This document shows, one piece after another, positions 1-6,442 of a stretch of 45,526 nucleotides of DNA. The DNA is from a virus. Under the pieces are notes generated by a model, which was not told the origin of the DNA, ran no database searches, and was given only the letters and a program-made list of their open reading frames with translations. The stretch spans positions 1-45,526 of the IMG/VR virus record IMGVR_UViG_3300047472_000308. One strand, written 5' to 3'. Within the stretch, counting starts at the first letter, position 1; each line of letters starts with the position of its first letter. The translations under genes and the position numbers were made by a program.

Positions 1-639
1 CTTGGAGCCGAGCGCGACGTGCGGGGTGCGCACCCACACGCCGCGCGGGAGGTGCTGCTCCATCCGCCCGTGCTGCCACGAGTGGCGTCCATAGGGGTGC
101 GTGCCCTTGCCCGTGCTGACGAAGTAGGCCTCGCGCGCACGCTTGGCCCTGCTGCGCCTGCTGCTCGACGCATTGGCATCCGAGCCTGCCAGGCTGAAGG
201 CCTGGAGCTGACTGAGGATCTTGACGATCTGCCCCCGGCTCATGTTCCCGAACGCATCCAGCTTGGCGCCTGCACCGGGTACGGCCCGCTCGTTCGCGCG
301 CATGAGACCACGTTGCACGAGCATCTTCTCGAAGCGCTTCTGTGGACGGGTTCCACCCACGATCTGGGGCAACAGGTAGTGGTCGGGGCGCTCGAAGTCC
401 TTCACCCATACCCGTGCCTCCAGGTCCTGCTTCGTCGCGGTCTTGAGGTACAGGGAGTTGACGGTGTAGCGCGTGGGCCTGTCGAAGACGGCACGGATCT
501 CCGACTGCTCGTCCCGGCGGACATCCTGGGCTGTACGAGTAAGCGCGAGGGCGAGGGCGAACGGCATTTGGCGCTGCTGCCCTGCCAGCGCGCGTTTGAT
601 CTCGGGGTAGTTGTCCCTGATGTCGATCCTCATTTTCAT
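1..639 (-). CDS. Phage minor-tail/neck-like protein, cut by the window edge
   Basis: Reads 213 codons from ATG at 639 to the left edge without a stop. If the window is circular it continues in frame from base 45526 for 16 codons and ends at TAA 45478-45476, giving 229 aa. AAGGA lies about 6 nt upstream of the ATG; a second ATG is at 633. The start (MKMRIDIRDNYPEI, then FALALALTRTAQDVR) resembles the opening of gpZ-like minor tail or tail-completion proteins. The middle has a conserved-looking stretch (KRFEKMLVQRG, NMSRGQIVKILSQLQAF), and the wrapped C-terminus has a hydrophobic strand (PVVALVHG). It lies between the helicase and the small terminase gene, an odd place for a tail gene, so the role is a guess; its reality as a gene is well supported. 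Confidence 0.75.
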   Translation of the reverse strand, partial: MKMRIDIRDNYPEIKRALAGQQRQMPFALALALTRTAQDVRRDEQSEIRAVFDRPTRYTVNSLYLKTATKQDLEARVWVKDFERPDHYLLPQIVGGTRPQKRFEKMLVQRGLMRANERAVPGAGAKLDAFGNMSRGQIVKILSQLQAFSLAGSDANASSSRRSRAKRAREAYFVSTGKGTHPYGRHSWQHGRMEQHLPRGVWVRTPHVALGSK

Positions 640-698
640 CAATCCTTTTCTTTTTTCAAGGGAAATAGGGGGAGAGGGGGCGCGCGCGCGAGCGCGTT

Positions 699-887
699 GC
701 GTAACGCGTTTCGCCCGCAGCCCGCGTGGTTACGTGAGTTACGCCGTTACGCGGGCATGCCGTGCGCACATGCGCATGCACGCACGCACACGCCCGCACG
801 CACATACGGGAGCGAAGTGGCGTAACACGCGAAACACGCGTAACGACGGGGCCTAGCGCGCGAAACACGTTACGCATCTGGCGTAAC
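699..887. repeat. Field of GCGTAAC/GTTACGC heptamers, possible origin iterons
   Basis: The 230-bp gap after the helicase, plus the helicase stop region, holds heptamer GCGTAAC at 699, 820, 838 and 881, and its complement GTTACGC at 738, 746 and 869, with a near copy GTTACGT at 729. A 10-mer GCGAAACACG occurs at 829 and 860. Between the two groups (about 754-806) is an alternating purine-pyrimidine tract rich in GCAC/GCAT steps. No gene is visible here. Iterated sites beside a primase/helicase pair recall origins of the P4 alpha type; this is inference. Confidence 0.55.
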
Positions 888-2444
888 AGGGGGGTCTTCC
901 CTGCCCTCTTGGTTGTTCCTGAAAAAGCGGCCGAGCGGCAGCTCGAACGACTCCACCGCCTGCGCCGCCCACTCCCCCTCCGACACGCCGTTGAGCGGGC
1001 CGGTGCCGCGTGGCAACCAGCAGCGCACCGCACGTCGACCATTGGTCGCGAGCACGTCCTTGAGCTGGACGACCTTGTATCGAAGCCTCGGTTCCATGCG
1101 ATCACCGTAGGCGTCTCGCTCAACTCGCTCCAGCACCCACCGCTCGGCGTTCTTCGTGAACTGCGCCCTCGCAGGGGGCCATCGCTCCCCTGCCTGATCG
1201 CACCAGCGTCGGAAAGCCCGGTAGAGCTGCTCGGCAGAGCAGACCTGCATAGGGAGGGGGAGCAGGCCCTGGGTCCATTCGGACATGAAACGCTCGGCCG
1301 GCCGCATACCCAGCTCGATGAGATCGGCCTTGGCCGCCGTCATGAGCGGCTTCGTATGTTCGTGGAAGTCGCCCAGGTCGTAGTGCAGCAGGTAGTGGAA
1401 GAACTTCGAGGCGCCGCCGGCGGCCAGGAACGCCGAGACGCGCTTGTACAGGTCGCCGTCCTCGCTGGATGGCGTGTAGACAACCAGGTAGCGCCTGTCG
1501 CCATCCTCCAGCACCAGCGGGAGCTGCTCGTTGGAGAGGAAAACGACATTCGCGTGGTTGCTCTCCCAGCGCGTGGCCTGCTGCATGGGACGAATCGGGA
1601 TCTGCTCTTCAGTGATGACCCACTTGAGGATGTTCTTGTTGTGATAGAGCTCTTGGCGCGTCACCACCTCATTGCCGATCACCATCAGCTTCGCGGAGAG
1701 CCAGTCGTTGAAGCGGTCCTCCAGCTGGGTCTGGCCCACCATCACGCCGTACTTGCCATAGATCGTGCGAATGGCATCGAAAAAGAGGTTCTTCCCCGTG
1801 CCCTGCGGCCCATGGAACACGAGCGCCGAGCGCGGCTTTGCGCCCCTGCGCTGCAGCGGCAAGGCCAGCCAGCAGAGCACCCAGTGCATAACCTGCTCAA
1901 TCGTGAGATCGATGGTTGCGCAGTTGCCGCACAGGTGCCGCAGTAACTCCAGCATGACCTCGACCTCCTCCGGCCGACATGGCGTCGGCTCCATGCCGAA
2001 TCCGTCGTAGAGGTTGATGCAGACCTTCGGATCGCACGTGTTCGTCGGGTCGAACACCACATCGTCCTGCATCACGGTGCGGCGCTGATCCGACGCTTTC
2101 CACATCCGGACCATGTCGGTGCCGTGCGCGTGCGCCATGTTGGCGATCTTCATGATGGTGCGAGTGCTGCCATCCCACACGGTGTCCGTGCCGTAGATCA
2201 ACGCGAAGTGCGCGATCAGGCTGTTGAACTTGCCGAAGTCGATCGGCTTCTCGGGCTTCTTGCGGCCGCCCTTGGCGCTCGCCCCCTCTCCCGAGTCTCG
2301 CGCGCTCGCGCTTTTCTCCGGGGATGGGGGTTTGTCGGTGGCCGAGGACGAACGAGGGCGCCGGGTCTTCGCATCGCCCAACTTCACGACGTTGCTGTCG
2401 CCTGGCGAAGACGAATCCTCGGGTACGCCGATGTCGTCAACCAT
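870..2444 (-). CDS. SF3 replicative helicase (D5/DUF5906-like, VirE-like)
   Basis: 524 aa. The first ~65 residues are charged and low-complexity, then comes an SF3 ATPase: Walker A FHGPQGTGKN, a motif B region LMVIGNEV, and a motif C-like VVFLSNE ending in the sensor Asn. This is the usual architecture of phage D5-type helicases paired with a Toprim primase. ATG at 2444 has GGAG 7 nt upstream; a GTG at 2450 is the alternative. The start overlaps the 3' end of the primase gene by 8 nt, so the two are probably translationally coupled and together act at the phage origin. The stop TAA (870-872) lies inside the heptamer repeat field. Confidence 0.9.
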   Translation of the reverse strand: MVDDIGVPEDSSSPGDSNVVKLGDAKTRRPRSSSATDKPPSPEKSASARDSGEGASAKGGRKKPEKPIDFGKFNSLIAHFALIYGTDTVWDGSTRTIMKIANMAHAHGTDMVRMWKASDQRRTVMQDDVVFDPTNTCDPKVCINLYDGFGMEPTPCRPEEVEVMLELLRHLCGNCATIDLTIEQVMHWVLCWLALPLQRRGAKPRSALVFHGPQGTGKNLFFDAIRTIYGKYGVMVGQTQLEDRFNDWLSAKLMVIGNEVVTRQELYHNKNILKWVITEEQIPIRPMQQATRWESNHANVVFLSNEQLPLVLEDGDRRYLVVYTPSSEDGDLYKRVSAFLAAGGASKFFHYLLHYDLGDFHEHTKPLMTAAKADLIELGMRPAERFMSEWTQGLLPLPMQVCSAEQLYRAFRRWCDQAGERWPPARAQFTKNAERWVLERVERDAYGDRMEPRLRYKVVQLKDVLATNGRRAVRCWLPRGTGPLNGVSEGEWAAQAVESFELPLGRFFRNNQEGREDPPVTPDA

Positions 2445-3495
2445 AGGCACGCTCCAGCAGACGCGTCACGCCGCCGAGCTGGCGCTGCACGACTTCCAGG
2501 CCCTCGCGCATGCGCAGGTCGTCGAAGTCAGTGTCCTTGTCCCTCCGATCGACCGGCGAGAGAACCGGCCAGACGATGTCGCAGCCGGACACCTGCTTCG
2601 CGATGGCCTTCGCAATCGTCCGGCCCGGGTTGTTGAGGACCTTCGTGGCCGGGTCGCGCGTCTTCCAGTCGTCGTCGGCGCAGATCAGCAGCCGCGCATC
2701 AGCGTAGAGCGTGCGAAGCATAGGGACGACATGCGCGAGGTTGCCCGCATCGAAGGCGACGAACACAGGGAAGCGGAAATCGAGCGCCAGCCGGCAGGAG
2801 AGGCCGGTCGCGAAGCCCTCGACGACAATGATCAACCAGGTGTTGGCGTCGACGATCCCCAACCGCAAAGAGCAGCATGCCTTTTCGAACCCACGCTGGT
2901 AGATCTTCTGGCCATCGGGCCGGATGAACTGCAGGCCGCGTAGCGCTTCGTCCCGGGTCAGGTCATAGCGCACGAGTGGCACGACCAAGGTGCCGGGGGG
3001 CAGGCGAACAATGGTCTCGCGCTCGCTCCCGCGGCGCGCAGGCCATCTGAGCACCAGGCCCTGCGGCAGGTAGCGGCAGGCCTCGCCGGCGAGACCCTTG
3101 CGCGCAAGGTAGGGTGAAACGCCCTCTCGCGCGGCGCCTCGCCACAGCGTGCCCGCGTCCGCCATCGCGTTGGCGACCTCGGCCGCACGGGCGATCACCG
3201 CGCGCTCCTCGGCCGCCTTGCGCTCGCGGGCGTGGCGCTGGCGTTCGTCGTCTGAGAGTCTCGACCAGTTGACGTCGACCTTCTGCGACGATCCGCCGTG
3301 CCTGTAGGTACCGAAGGTGCCCACGATGAAGCATCCGCCCCGATCGGGCCGGAAGAGGTAGAGCCGATACCAGTCCTTGCCCTTCGCCCCGCACGTCACC
3401 TTCTTCGGCGTGTCGAATTTCAAGGGCAAGTTCTTCTGCTGCAGCTCAATGCCGAATGCCTGCATCTGGTGCAGGACCTCCTCATAGTTGTCCAT
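2437..3495 (-). CDS. Toprim-domain DNA primase
   Basis: 352 aa, ATG at 3495 with AAGG about 6 nt upstream (a TTG at 3498 is in frame). The N-terminal third contains a CGAKGKDWYRLYLFRP stretch typical of phage primase N-terminal domains. The C-terminal half is a Toprim fold: IIVVEGFATGLSC supplies the catalytic Glu and LLICADDDW the DxD motif, followed by DTDFDDL. It would make primers for phage DNA synthesis and work with the helicase encoded immediately downstream. The pair equals the two halves of P4 alpha-type primase-helicases on separate chains. Function follows from family; origin use is inferred. Confidence 0.88.
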   Translation of the reverse strand: MDNYEEVLHQMQAFGIELQQKNLPLKFDTPKKVTCGAKGKDWYRLYLFRPDRGGCFIVGTFGTYRHGGSSQKVDVNWSRLSDDERQRHARERKAAEERAVIARAAEVANAMADAGTLWRGAAREGVSPYLARKGLAGEACRYLPQGLVLRWPARRGSERETIVRLPPGTLVVPLVRYDLTRDEALRGLQFIRPDGQKIYQRGFEKACCSLRLGIVDANTWLIIVVEGFATGLSCRLALDFRFPVFVAFDAGNLAHVVPMLRTLYADARLLICADDDWKTRDPATKVLNNPGRTIAKAIAKQVSGCDIVWPVLSPVDRRDKDTDFDDLRMREGLEVVQRQLGGVTRLLERAYG

Positions 3496-3510
3496 CAAGC
3501 CTTCACGTCA

Positions 3511-3654
3511 TCAAAGAGCACCCGCCGCCCCGCCGCGCCCAACACCGCGCACTTGCCTGCGCGCGGCGGTGGAGGAGGAGGAGAAATGGACAAAGAACGA
3601 GACGCGCCGGTGTGAGCGGCGGCGGGTGCAAAAAGGGTTGCGCGTCAGGGTCAT
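3511..3654 (-). CDS. Small basic protein, hypothetical
   Basis: 47 aa. Its ATG overlaps the TGA of the upstream regulator gene (ATGA at 3654-3651), a coupling arrangement used widely in this genome. The product is very Arg- and Ser-rich (FCTRRRSHRRVSFFVHF core) with no recognised domain. It lies just before the primase gene. Composition this rich in Arg can arise by chance in GC-rich DNA, so the call rests on the start-stop overlap alone. Confidence 0.35.
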   Translation of the reverse strand: MTLTRNPFCTRRRSHRRVSFFVHFSSSSTAARRQVRGVGRGGAAGAL

Positions 3655-4001
3655 GCGACCAACTTCGTAGCGGTGATCTCTTCGAGCACGGTCAGCTTGT
3701 CGTGGCGCGCGATCCACTGCGAAACTAGGGTGTTGCCGACGAACTGGTTGAAGCGAGCAATGCAGTCACCCGGCAAGCTGCGCCGGGTGGGCTTGTCATC
3801 CGGGTTGATCCAGTCGCTGACGTGCTGGGCGTAGAACCCCATCGCCATGGCCATGTCGGCCGGCTTCGAGTTGGGGACTCGCCTCAACTTCCATGCCACC
3901 CGCACGACCTCTCGGTACGTCAACGCCGCCCTCACCCAATGCTCGGGGGCCACGCTCGGGCCGTCGAGACGCCCCAGGAGCGGAAACTCCAAAATATCCA
4001 T
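3651..4001 (-). CDS. Phage regulator, HTH, in the CII position
   Basis: 116 aa from ATG 4001 (GAGG 7 nt upstream). Residues ~55-75 (ADMAMAMGFYAQHVSDWIN) fit a helix-turn-helix, followed by a conserved-looking KPTRRSLPGDCIARF and VGNTLVSQWIARHDKLTVLEE. It is the first leftward gene between the Cro-like gene and the primase, the place where CII-type or replication-control regulators sit in lambdoid phages. The frame stays open upstream past 4001, so a longer form is possible. The DNA-binding role is inferred from the motif and position. Confidence 0.75.
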   Translation of the reverse strand: MDILEFPLLGRLDGPSVAPEHWVRAALTYREVVRVAWKLRRVPNSKPADMAMAMGFYAQHVSDWINPDDKPTRRSLPGDCIARFNQFVGNTLVSQWIARHDKLTVLEEITATKLVA

Positions 4002-4030
4002 CGCCTGCCTCGATAGAAAAAGATCAACGT

Positions 4031-4053
4031 CTAACCAGTTGCCTAACCAGTTG
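4031..4053. repeat. Tandem 11-mer CTAACCAGTTG
   Basis: CTAACCAGTTG occurs twice, at 4031-4041 and 4043-4053, with a period of 12 bp. It lies 30-52 bp before the start of the leftward regulator gene (ATG 4001). The spacing of about one helical turn suggests a site for a protein that binds side by side on one DNA face, possibly the regulator itself. No data beyond the repeat support this. Confidence 0.4.
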
Positions 4054-4103
4054 GCTCGGGCAAAAGAATAAGGGCCATGACGACGCGAAAAATCACGGCC
4101 TTT

Positions 4104-4180
4104 CAGAGTTGCCCAGTCCACGCAACCGGCGCCAGCGGAGGCGGCCGACAGGCGCATGGCCTTGTGGGTGGGCAACTCTG
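4104..4180. repeat. 12-bp inverted repeat with 53-bp loop
   Basis: CAGAGTTGCCCA (4104-4115) is repeated as its exact complement TGGGCAACTCTG (4169-4180). The arms are perfect and the spacer is 53 bp. It lies between the Cro-like gene and the regulator gene on the leftward transcript. It could be a protein-binding pair, an RNA fold, or a relic of a small insertion; there is no run of T to make it a terminator. Confidence 0.4.
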
Positions 4181-4362
4181 GAAGGGCGCGACGGCACGCA
4201 CGAGCGCCCTCTTCTCGCGGCGCGAGCTGGGCGGCGAGACGGTGCTGATCGTGGTGGTGCTGTGGGCGCTGAGCGCGCTGGCGATTGGCCAGGACGGGTG
4301 TCCGCCCACCCGCGGGGCAGAATCCAAGTTCCCCAACCTGGACCCCGCGAGGGGCGAACGAA

Positions 4363-4605
4363 ATGGAATCCTCCGAATTCAAAGCGCGCCTCGAGGAGTT
4401 GGAGCTGCGGCAGGTAGCTTTGCTTGCTGCACTGGCGGCTGTAGTGAAGCACCTGCCCCAGTCGCACTCGGATCTGCGCATGCTTGCTGCCGAGAGCCCG
4501 GGTGCACCTGTCCCGTTGTCGGATGCCCATCTACAAGTCTTTGCAACAACCATCCGCGCAGTGCTTCGAGACCCAGATTCCAATCCCTGGCCCGGAGACG
4601 AGTAG
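4363..4605 (+). CDS. Hypothetical 80-aa protein, opposite to the leftward operon
   Basis: ATG at 4363 has GAGGGG about 10 nt upstream. The product is a likely helical protein: heptad-like N-terminus (FKARLEELELRQVALLAAL), then a Pro/Ser linker and a second helix. No family recognised. It faces against the leftward cro-primase transcript, so it is either an inserted accessory gene with its own promoter or an antisense reading. Its amino-acid make-up is ordinary, unlike the Arg/Pro-rich shadow frames around it, which is the main reason to accept it. Confidence 0.5.
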   Translation: MESSEFKARLEELELRQVALLAALAAVVKHLPQSHSDLRMLAAESPGAPVPLSDAHLQVFATTIRAVLRDPDSNPWPGDE

Positions 4606-4646
4606 CGCGCGCCCGCCAGGCGATCGGCTTGAGAGGCTTCGCCATA

Positions 4647-4898
4647 TCAGAGCGCTCCGGGTTGGGTGACAGTCTCTTGTTGGCCGTCGCTGTGCACGGG
4701 AGCGAACTCTTCGACCAAGTCGACGACGTTCAGGCGCTCATCCGCGGCTGCCAAGCGCGAGAGCTGAGCCAATGACGGCTTCTTGCCTCGCCACTGCGTC
4801 GCGAGCTGCCACAGATAGGCAGGGCTCATACCCGCACGCGCGGCGAGATCGACCCGTTCTTCCTGGGTCAGGGTGGGATGCAGGTCTGAGAGGCGCAT
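4647..4898 (-). CDS. Cro-like HTH regulator
   Basis: 83 aa, ATG 4898. A helix-turn-helix is visible at about residues 10-50 (LTQEERVDLAARAGMSPAYL, then PSLAQLSRLAAADERLNV). It is divergent from the CI-like gene, with three operator palindromes in between, which is the cro position of a lambdoid switch. Its transcript starts at a TTGACA promoter (4905-4932) that one operator overlaps. By analogy it shuts down repressor synthesis and favours lytic growth. The exact subfamily (Cro or YdaS-like) cannot be told by eye. Confidence 0.82.
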   Translation of the reverse strand: MRLSDLHPTLTQEERVDLAARAGMSPAYLWQLATQWRGKKPSLAQLSRLAAADERLNVVDLVEEFAPVHSDGQQETVTQPGAL

Positions 4899-4904
4899 TG
4901 GCCG

Positions 4905-4932
4905 ATATTAGCGGCGCGCTAGTACTTGTCAA
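4905..4932 (-). promoter_or_regulatory. Leftward early promoter (PR-like) for cro and replication
   Basis: On the minus strand TTGACA (4932-4927) is followed after 16 bp by TAATAT (4910-4905). The -35 is perfect and the -10 matches 4 of 6. The spacer contains most of operator 4909-4921, so repressor bound there would block polymerase. The sequence around it is nearly the same as the rightward promoter at 6388-6416. Confidence 0.75.
4909..4921. promoter_or_regulatory. Repressor operator 1, TAGCGGCGCGCTA
   Basis: Perfect 5-bp arms TAGCG and CGCTA around 3 bp. It lies between the -35 and -10 of the leftward promoter and is next to the cro start. Confidence 0.75.
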
Positions 4933-4945
4933 TAGCCGTGCGCTA
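4933..4945. promoter_or_regulatory. Repressor operator 2, TAGCCGTGCGCTA
   Basis: Same palindrome with one changed base in the left arm (TAGCC for TAGCG); an extra A:T pair extends the symmetry on both sides. It directly abuts the -35 of the leftward promoter. Centre-to-centre spacing to operators 1 and 3 is 24 bp on each side, a regular layout that would suit cooperative binding. Confidence 0.72.
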
Positions 4946-4956
4946 TGCCACGAAAG

Positions 4957-4969
4957 TAGCGTAGCGCTA
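4957..4969. promoter_or_regulatory. Repressor operator 3, TAGCGTAGCGCTA
   Basis: Perfect TAGCG and CGCTA arms around TAG. It ends 12 bp before the start codon of the CI-like gene, so binding here would be expected to limit repressor synthesis itself, as OR3 does in lambda. Confidence 0.72.
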
Positions 4970-4981
4970 TCCAATCGGCTG

Positions 4982-5413
4982 ATGAAAGTTGTTGAGGACG
5001 TGCGGCGCGAGCGGCTGCAGGAGTTGCGCGTGCGTTTCGGCACTCTCGCCGCGCTCAACCGCCAGCTCGGCCGGCTGGATCGCGACGCCACCCTCGGGCA
5101 GTACCTGAACAAGTCGGTGGACAGCCGGACCAAGAAGGTCAAGGGCATGGGCTCAGCCTTGGCGCGCGAGATCGAGGAAAAGCTGAATCTCGAAGTTGGG
5201 TGGATGGACACGGATCCAGACCTCGTCGCAGGGCAGGCTCCGGCCTGGCCCTTTGCCAACCTCGACTATGGTCGGTTCGAGAGGCTCACGGCCGAGCAGC
5301 GGATCGAGATTCAGGGCGTTCTGCGCGAACGCATTGAGCGCTTCGAGGACGAATCATCGGGGGGAGCTGGCACCGACGAAGGCGGGCGCGACCAACTCAG
5401 GAACGTCGGGTAG
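4982..5413 (+). CDS. CI-like phage repressor without peptidase domain
   Basis: 143 aa from ATG 4982. Residues ~1-75 form a CI-type DNA-binding region (FGTLAALNRQLGRLDRDATL, then LNKSVDSRTKKVKGMGSAL and AREIEEKLNLEVGWMDTDP). The remaining ~65 residues are acidic and helical, with no S24/LexA serine-lysine peptidase domain, so RecA-driven self-cleavage is not expected. It is divergent from the Cro-like gene across three operators and is the best candidate to bind them. There is no Shine-Dalgarno before the ATG (CCAATCGGCTG), which may mean a leaderless message as for lambda cI from PRM. Confidence 0.82.
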   Translation: MKVVEDVRRERLQELRVRFGTLAALNRQLGRLDRDATLGQYLNKSVDSRTKKVKGMGSALAREIEEKLNLEVGWMDTDPDLVAGQAPAWPFANLDYGRFERLTAEQRIEIQGVLRERIERFEDESSGGAGTDEGGRDQLRNVG

Positions 5414-5648
5414 AGAAGCCCGCCGGAATCTACGCGCTATCGCGCAACACGGTCACCGGGACTGTCTCAATCCTCAGTCGGATTCGAGGAATTTGTGTGA
5501 AGAACTCCTCGTACTGGTGTACCCGAGTCAGCCCAGAATCAGAGTGGGGTGCGATGCCGCCCGGCTGCGGCCACGCCCGCCAGCGCTAACGAGGAGTCCC
5601 AATACGCTTCGAAGTGAAGCGGCCTTACAGAACTCGATTGGAGGGGTT

Positions 5649-6263
5649 GTGAGCGATTCAGCACTGAGTTATCGCCTGGCTGCGGCTTGGTATCGACTAC
5701 CCTTCGGGATCCGTGCAGGCGTCGTTGGTGTCGCGCTGTGTGGCGGGACCTATCTCTGGGTTCAGTCTGAGCGCTCTTCCAACATCACCCCTACCGTACC
5801 TGTTTCGACTGACGGGACCGCCCATGCCGCCCTGGAGCGCAAGCGAACCGAAGAAGCCGAAAAGCGGCTTGCGGAAGCGACCGCTTCCTGCACCACCGGC
5901 CTGAAGGAACTATTGGACGTTGCCCGCGGCTTGGTCGCGGCGGGTGATTTAAACATGGCCGCCGCGAGACTGAACTTCTGCGAAGGCAAGACGAGTGACC
6001 CCGCATATGTCTCTCTCGTGCGGCGGATCGAGCGCGAGCGAAAAGTAAAGGCGGAGCGCCTGGCAAGGGCGGAGAAGGCTCTGAAGCGGAGCCAAGGCGT
6101 CCACATCGGAATGTCAAAAGAGGACGTTCTTGCGAGTTCGTGGGGCAAGCCACAGCACGTCAACACGACGACCACCGCACGTGGGACGCGAGAGCAATGG
6201 GTATATGGACTTCGCGCCTACCTCTATTTCGACGATGGAGTGCTCTCCGCCATCCAGAACTGA
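5649..6263 (+). CDS. Membrane-anchored protein with a DUF2845/SmpA-like C-terminus
   Basis: 204 aa from GTG 5649, chosen for GGAGGGG directly upstream. One membrane segment at about residues 23-40 (AGVVGVALCGGTYLWV), then a charged coiled-coil (ERKRTEEAEKRLAEA), and a C-terminal domain with GMSKEDVLASSWGKP, EQWVYG and YLYFDDGVL, the pattern of small DUF2845/OmlA-type folds. It is downstream of the repressor in the same direction and just before a terminator, so it is probably expressed in the lysogen. That position suits a lysogenic conversion or exclusion protein at the cell envelope, but no function is known. Confidence 0.72.
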   Translation: MSDSALSYRLAAAWYRLPFGIRAGVVGVALCGGTYLWVQSERSSNITPTVPVSTDGTAHAALERKRTEEAEKRLAEATASCTTGLKELLDVARGLVAAGDLNMAAARLNFCEGKTSDPAYVSLVRRIERERKVKAERLARAEKALKRSQGVHIGMSKEDVLASSWGKPQHVNTTTTARGTREQWVYGLRAYLYFDDGVLSAIQN

Positions 6264-6301
6264 CCCGCATCGCCGTCCCTAGGCAATCCGCCGTCATTTA
6301 C

Positions 6302-6323
6302 GCCCGCAGTCGCGGGCTTTTTT
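6302..6323 (+). terminator. Rho-independent terminator after the repressor operon
   Basis: GCCCGC-AGTC-GCGGGC forms a perfect 6-bp stem with a 4-nt loop, followed by six T. It ends the rightward repressor/membrane-protein transcript and isolates it from the early promoter 65 bp further on. Confidence 0.9.
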
Positions 6324-6374
6324 AATGCTTTGCGCGAGTCGCCGAGCGCGCCAGCGAGGCTAGAGCAATGATAC

Positions 6375-6387
6375 TAGCGCCACGCTA
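6375..6387. promoter_or_regulatory. Repressor operator 4, TAGCGCCACGCTA
   Basis: Perfect TAGCG and CGCTA arms around CCA. It ends at the base before the -35 hexamer of the rightward early promoter. Confidence 0.75.
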
Positions 6388-6416
6388 TTGACTGAGAACT
6401 AGCGCGCCGCTAGTAT
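6388..6416 (+). promoter_or_regulatory. Rightward early promoter (PL-like)
   Basis: TTGACT (6388-6393), a 17-bp spacer, then TAGTAT (6411-6416). Operator 5 fills the spacer and operator 4 abuts the -35. From ATTGAC to the -10 it nearly copies the leftward promoter read on its own strand, including the shared ACTAGCGCGCCGCTA block. It should drive the operon beginning at 6443. Confidence 0.75.
6400..6412. promoter_or_regulatory. Repressor operator 5, TAGCGCGCCGCTA
   Basis: Perfect TAGCG and CGCTA arms around CGC. It lies in the spacer of the rightward early promoter and overlaps the first two bases of its -10. Confidence 0.75.
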
Positions 6417-6442
6417 CTGCCCCATCCACTGATGGAGGCCGA

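Larger units (their letters stand above)
4002..4362. other. Gap without a supported gene
   Basis: This 361-bp stretch holds a tandem 11-mer (4031-4053) and a 12-bp inverted repeat (4104-4180), described separately. Long open frames cross it on both strands, one of them with a hydrophobic run on the plus strand near 4240-4285, but none has a convincing start or ribosome binding site. GGGTG/CACCC at 4296-4311 could form a small hairpin before the 80-aa plus-strand gene. Confidence 0.4.

Noticed and set aside
19-825. Plus-strand open frame of 268 codons at the left edge
   Set aside because: It lies over the edge-spanning minus-strand gene, which has a good ribosome site and normal composition; the plus frame is Arg/His/Pro-rich as expected of a shadow.
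762-1946. Plus-strand open frame over the helicase gene
   Set aside because: The minus frame carries Walker motifs; the plus frame has no motif and starts inside the repeat field.
2437-2444. Frameshift or broken gene between primase and helicase
   Set aside because: The 8-nt overlap is normal coupling; each protein is complete with its own start and ribosome site.
3585-3615. Tiny plus-strand frame after GGAGGAGGAG
   Set aside because: Only nine codons; the purine run is a chance match in GC-rich DNA upstream of a leftward gene.
4077-4775. Plus-strand frame with a hydrophobic run (VLIVVVLWALSALAIG)
   Set aside because: No ribosome site before a sensible start, and it overlaps the better 80-aa gene in another frame. 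Kept only as a remark in the gap entry.
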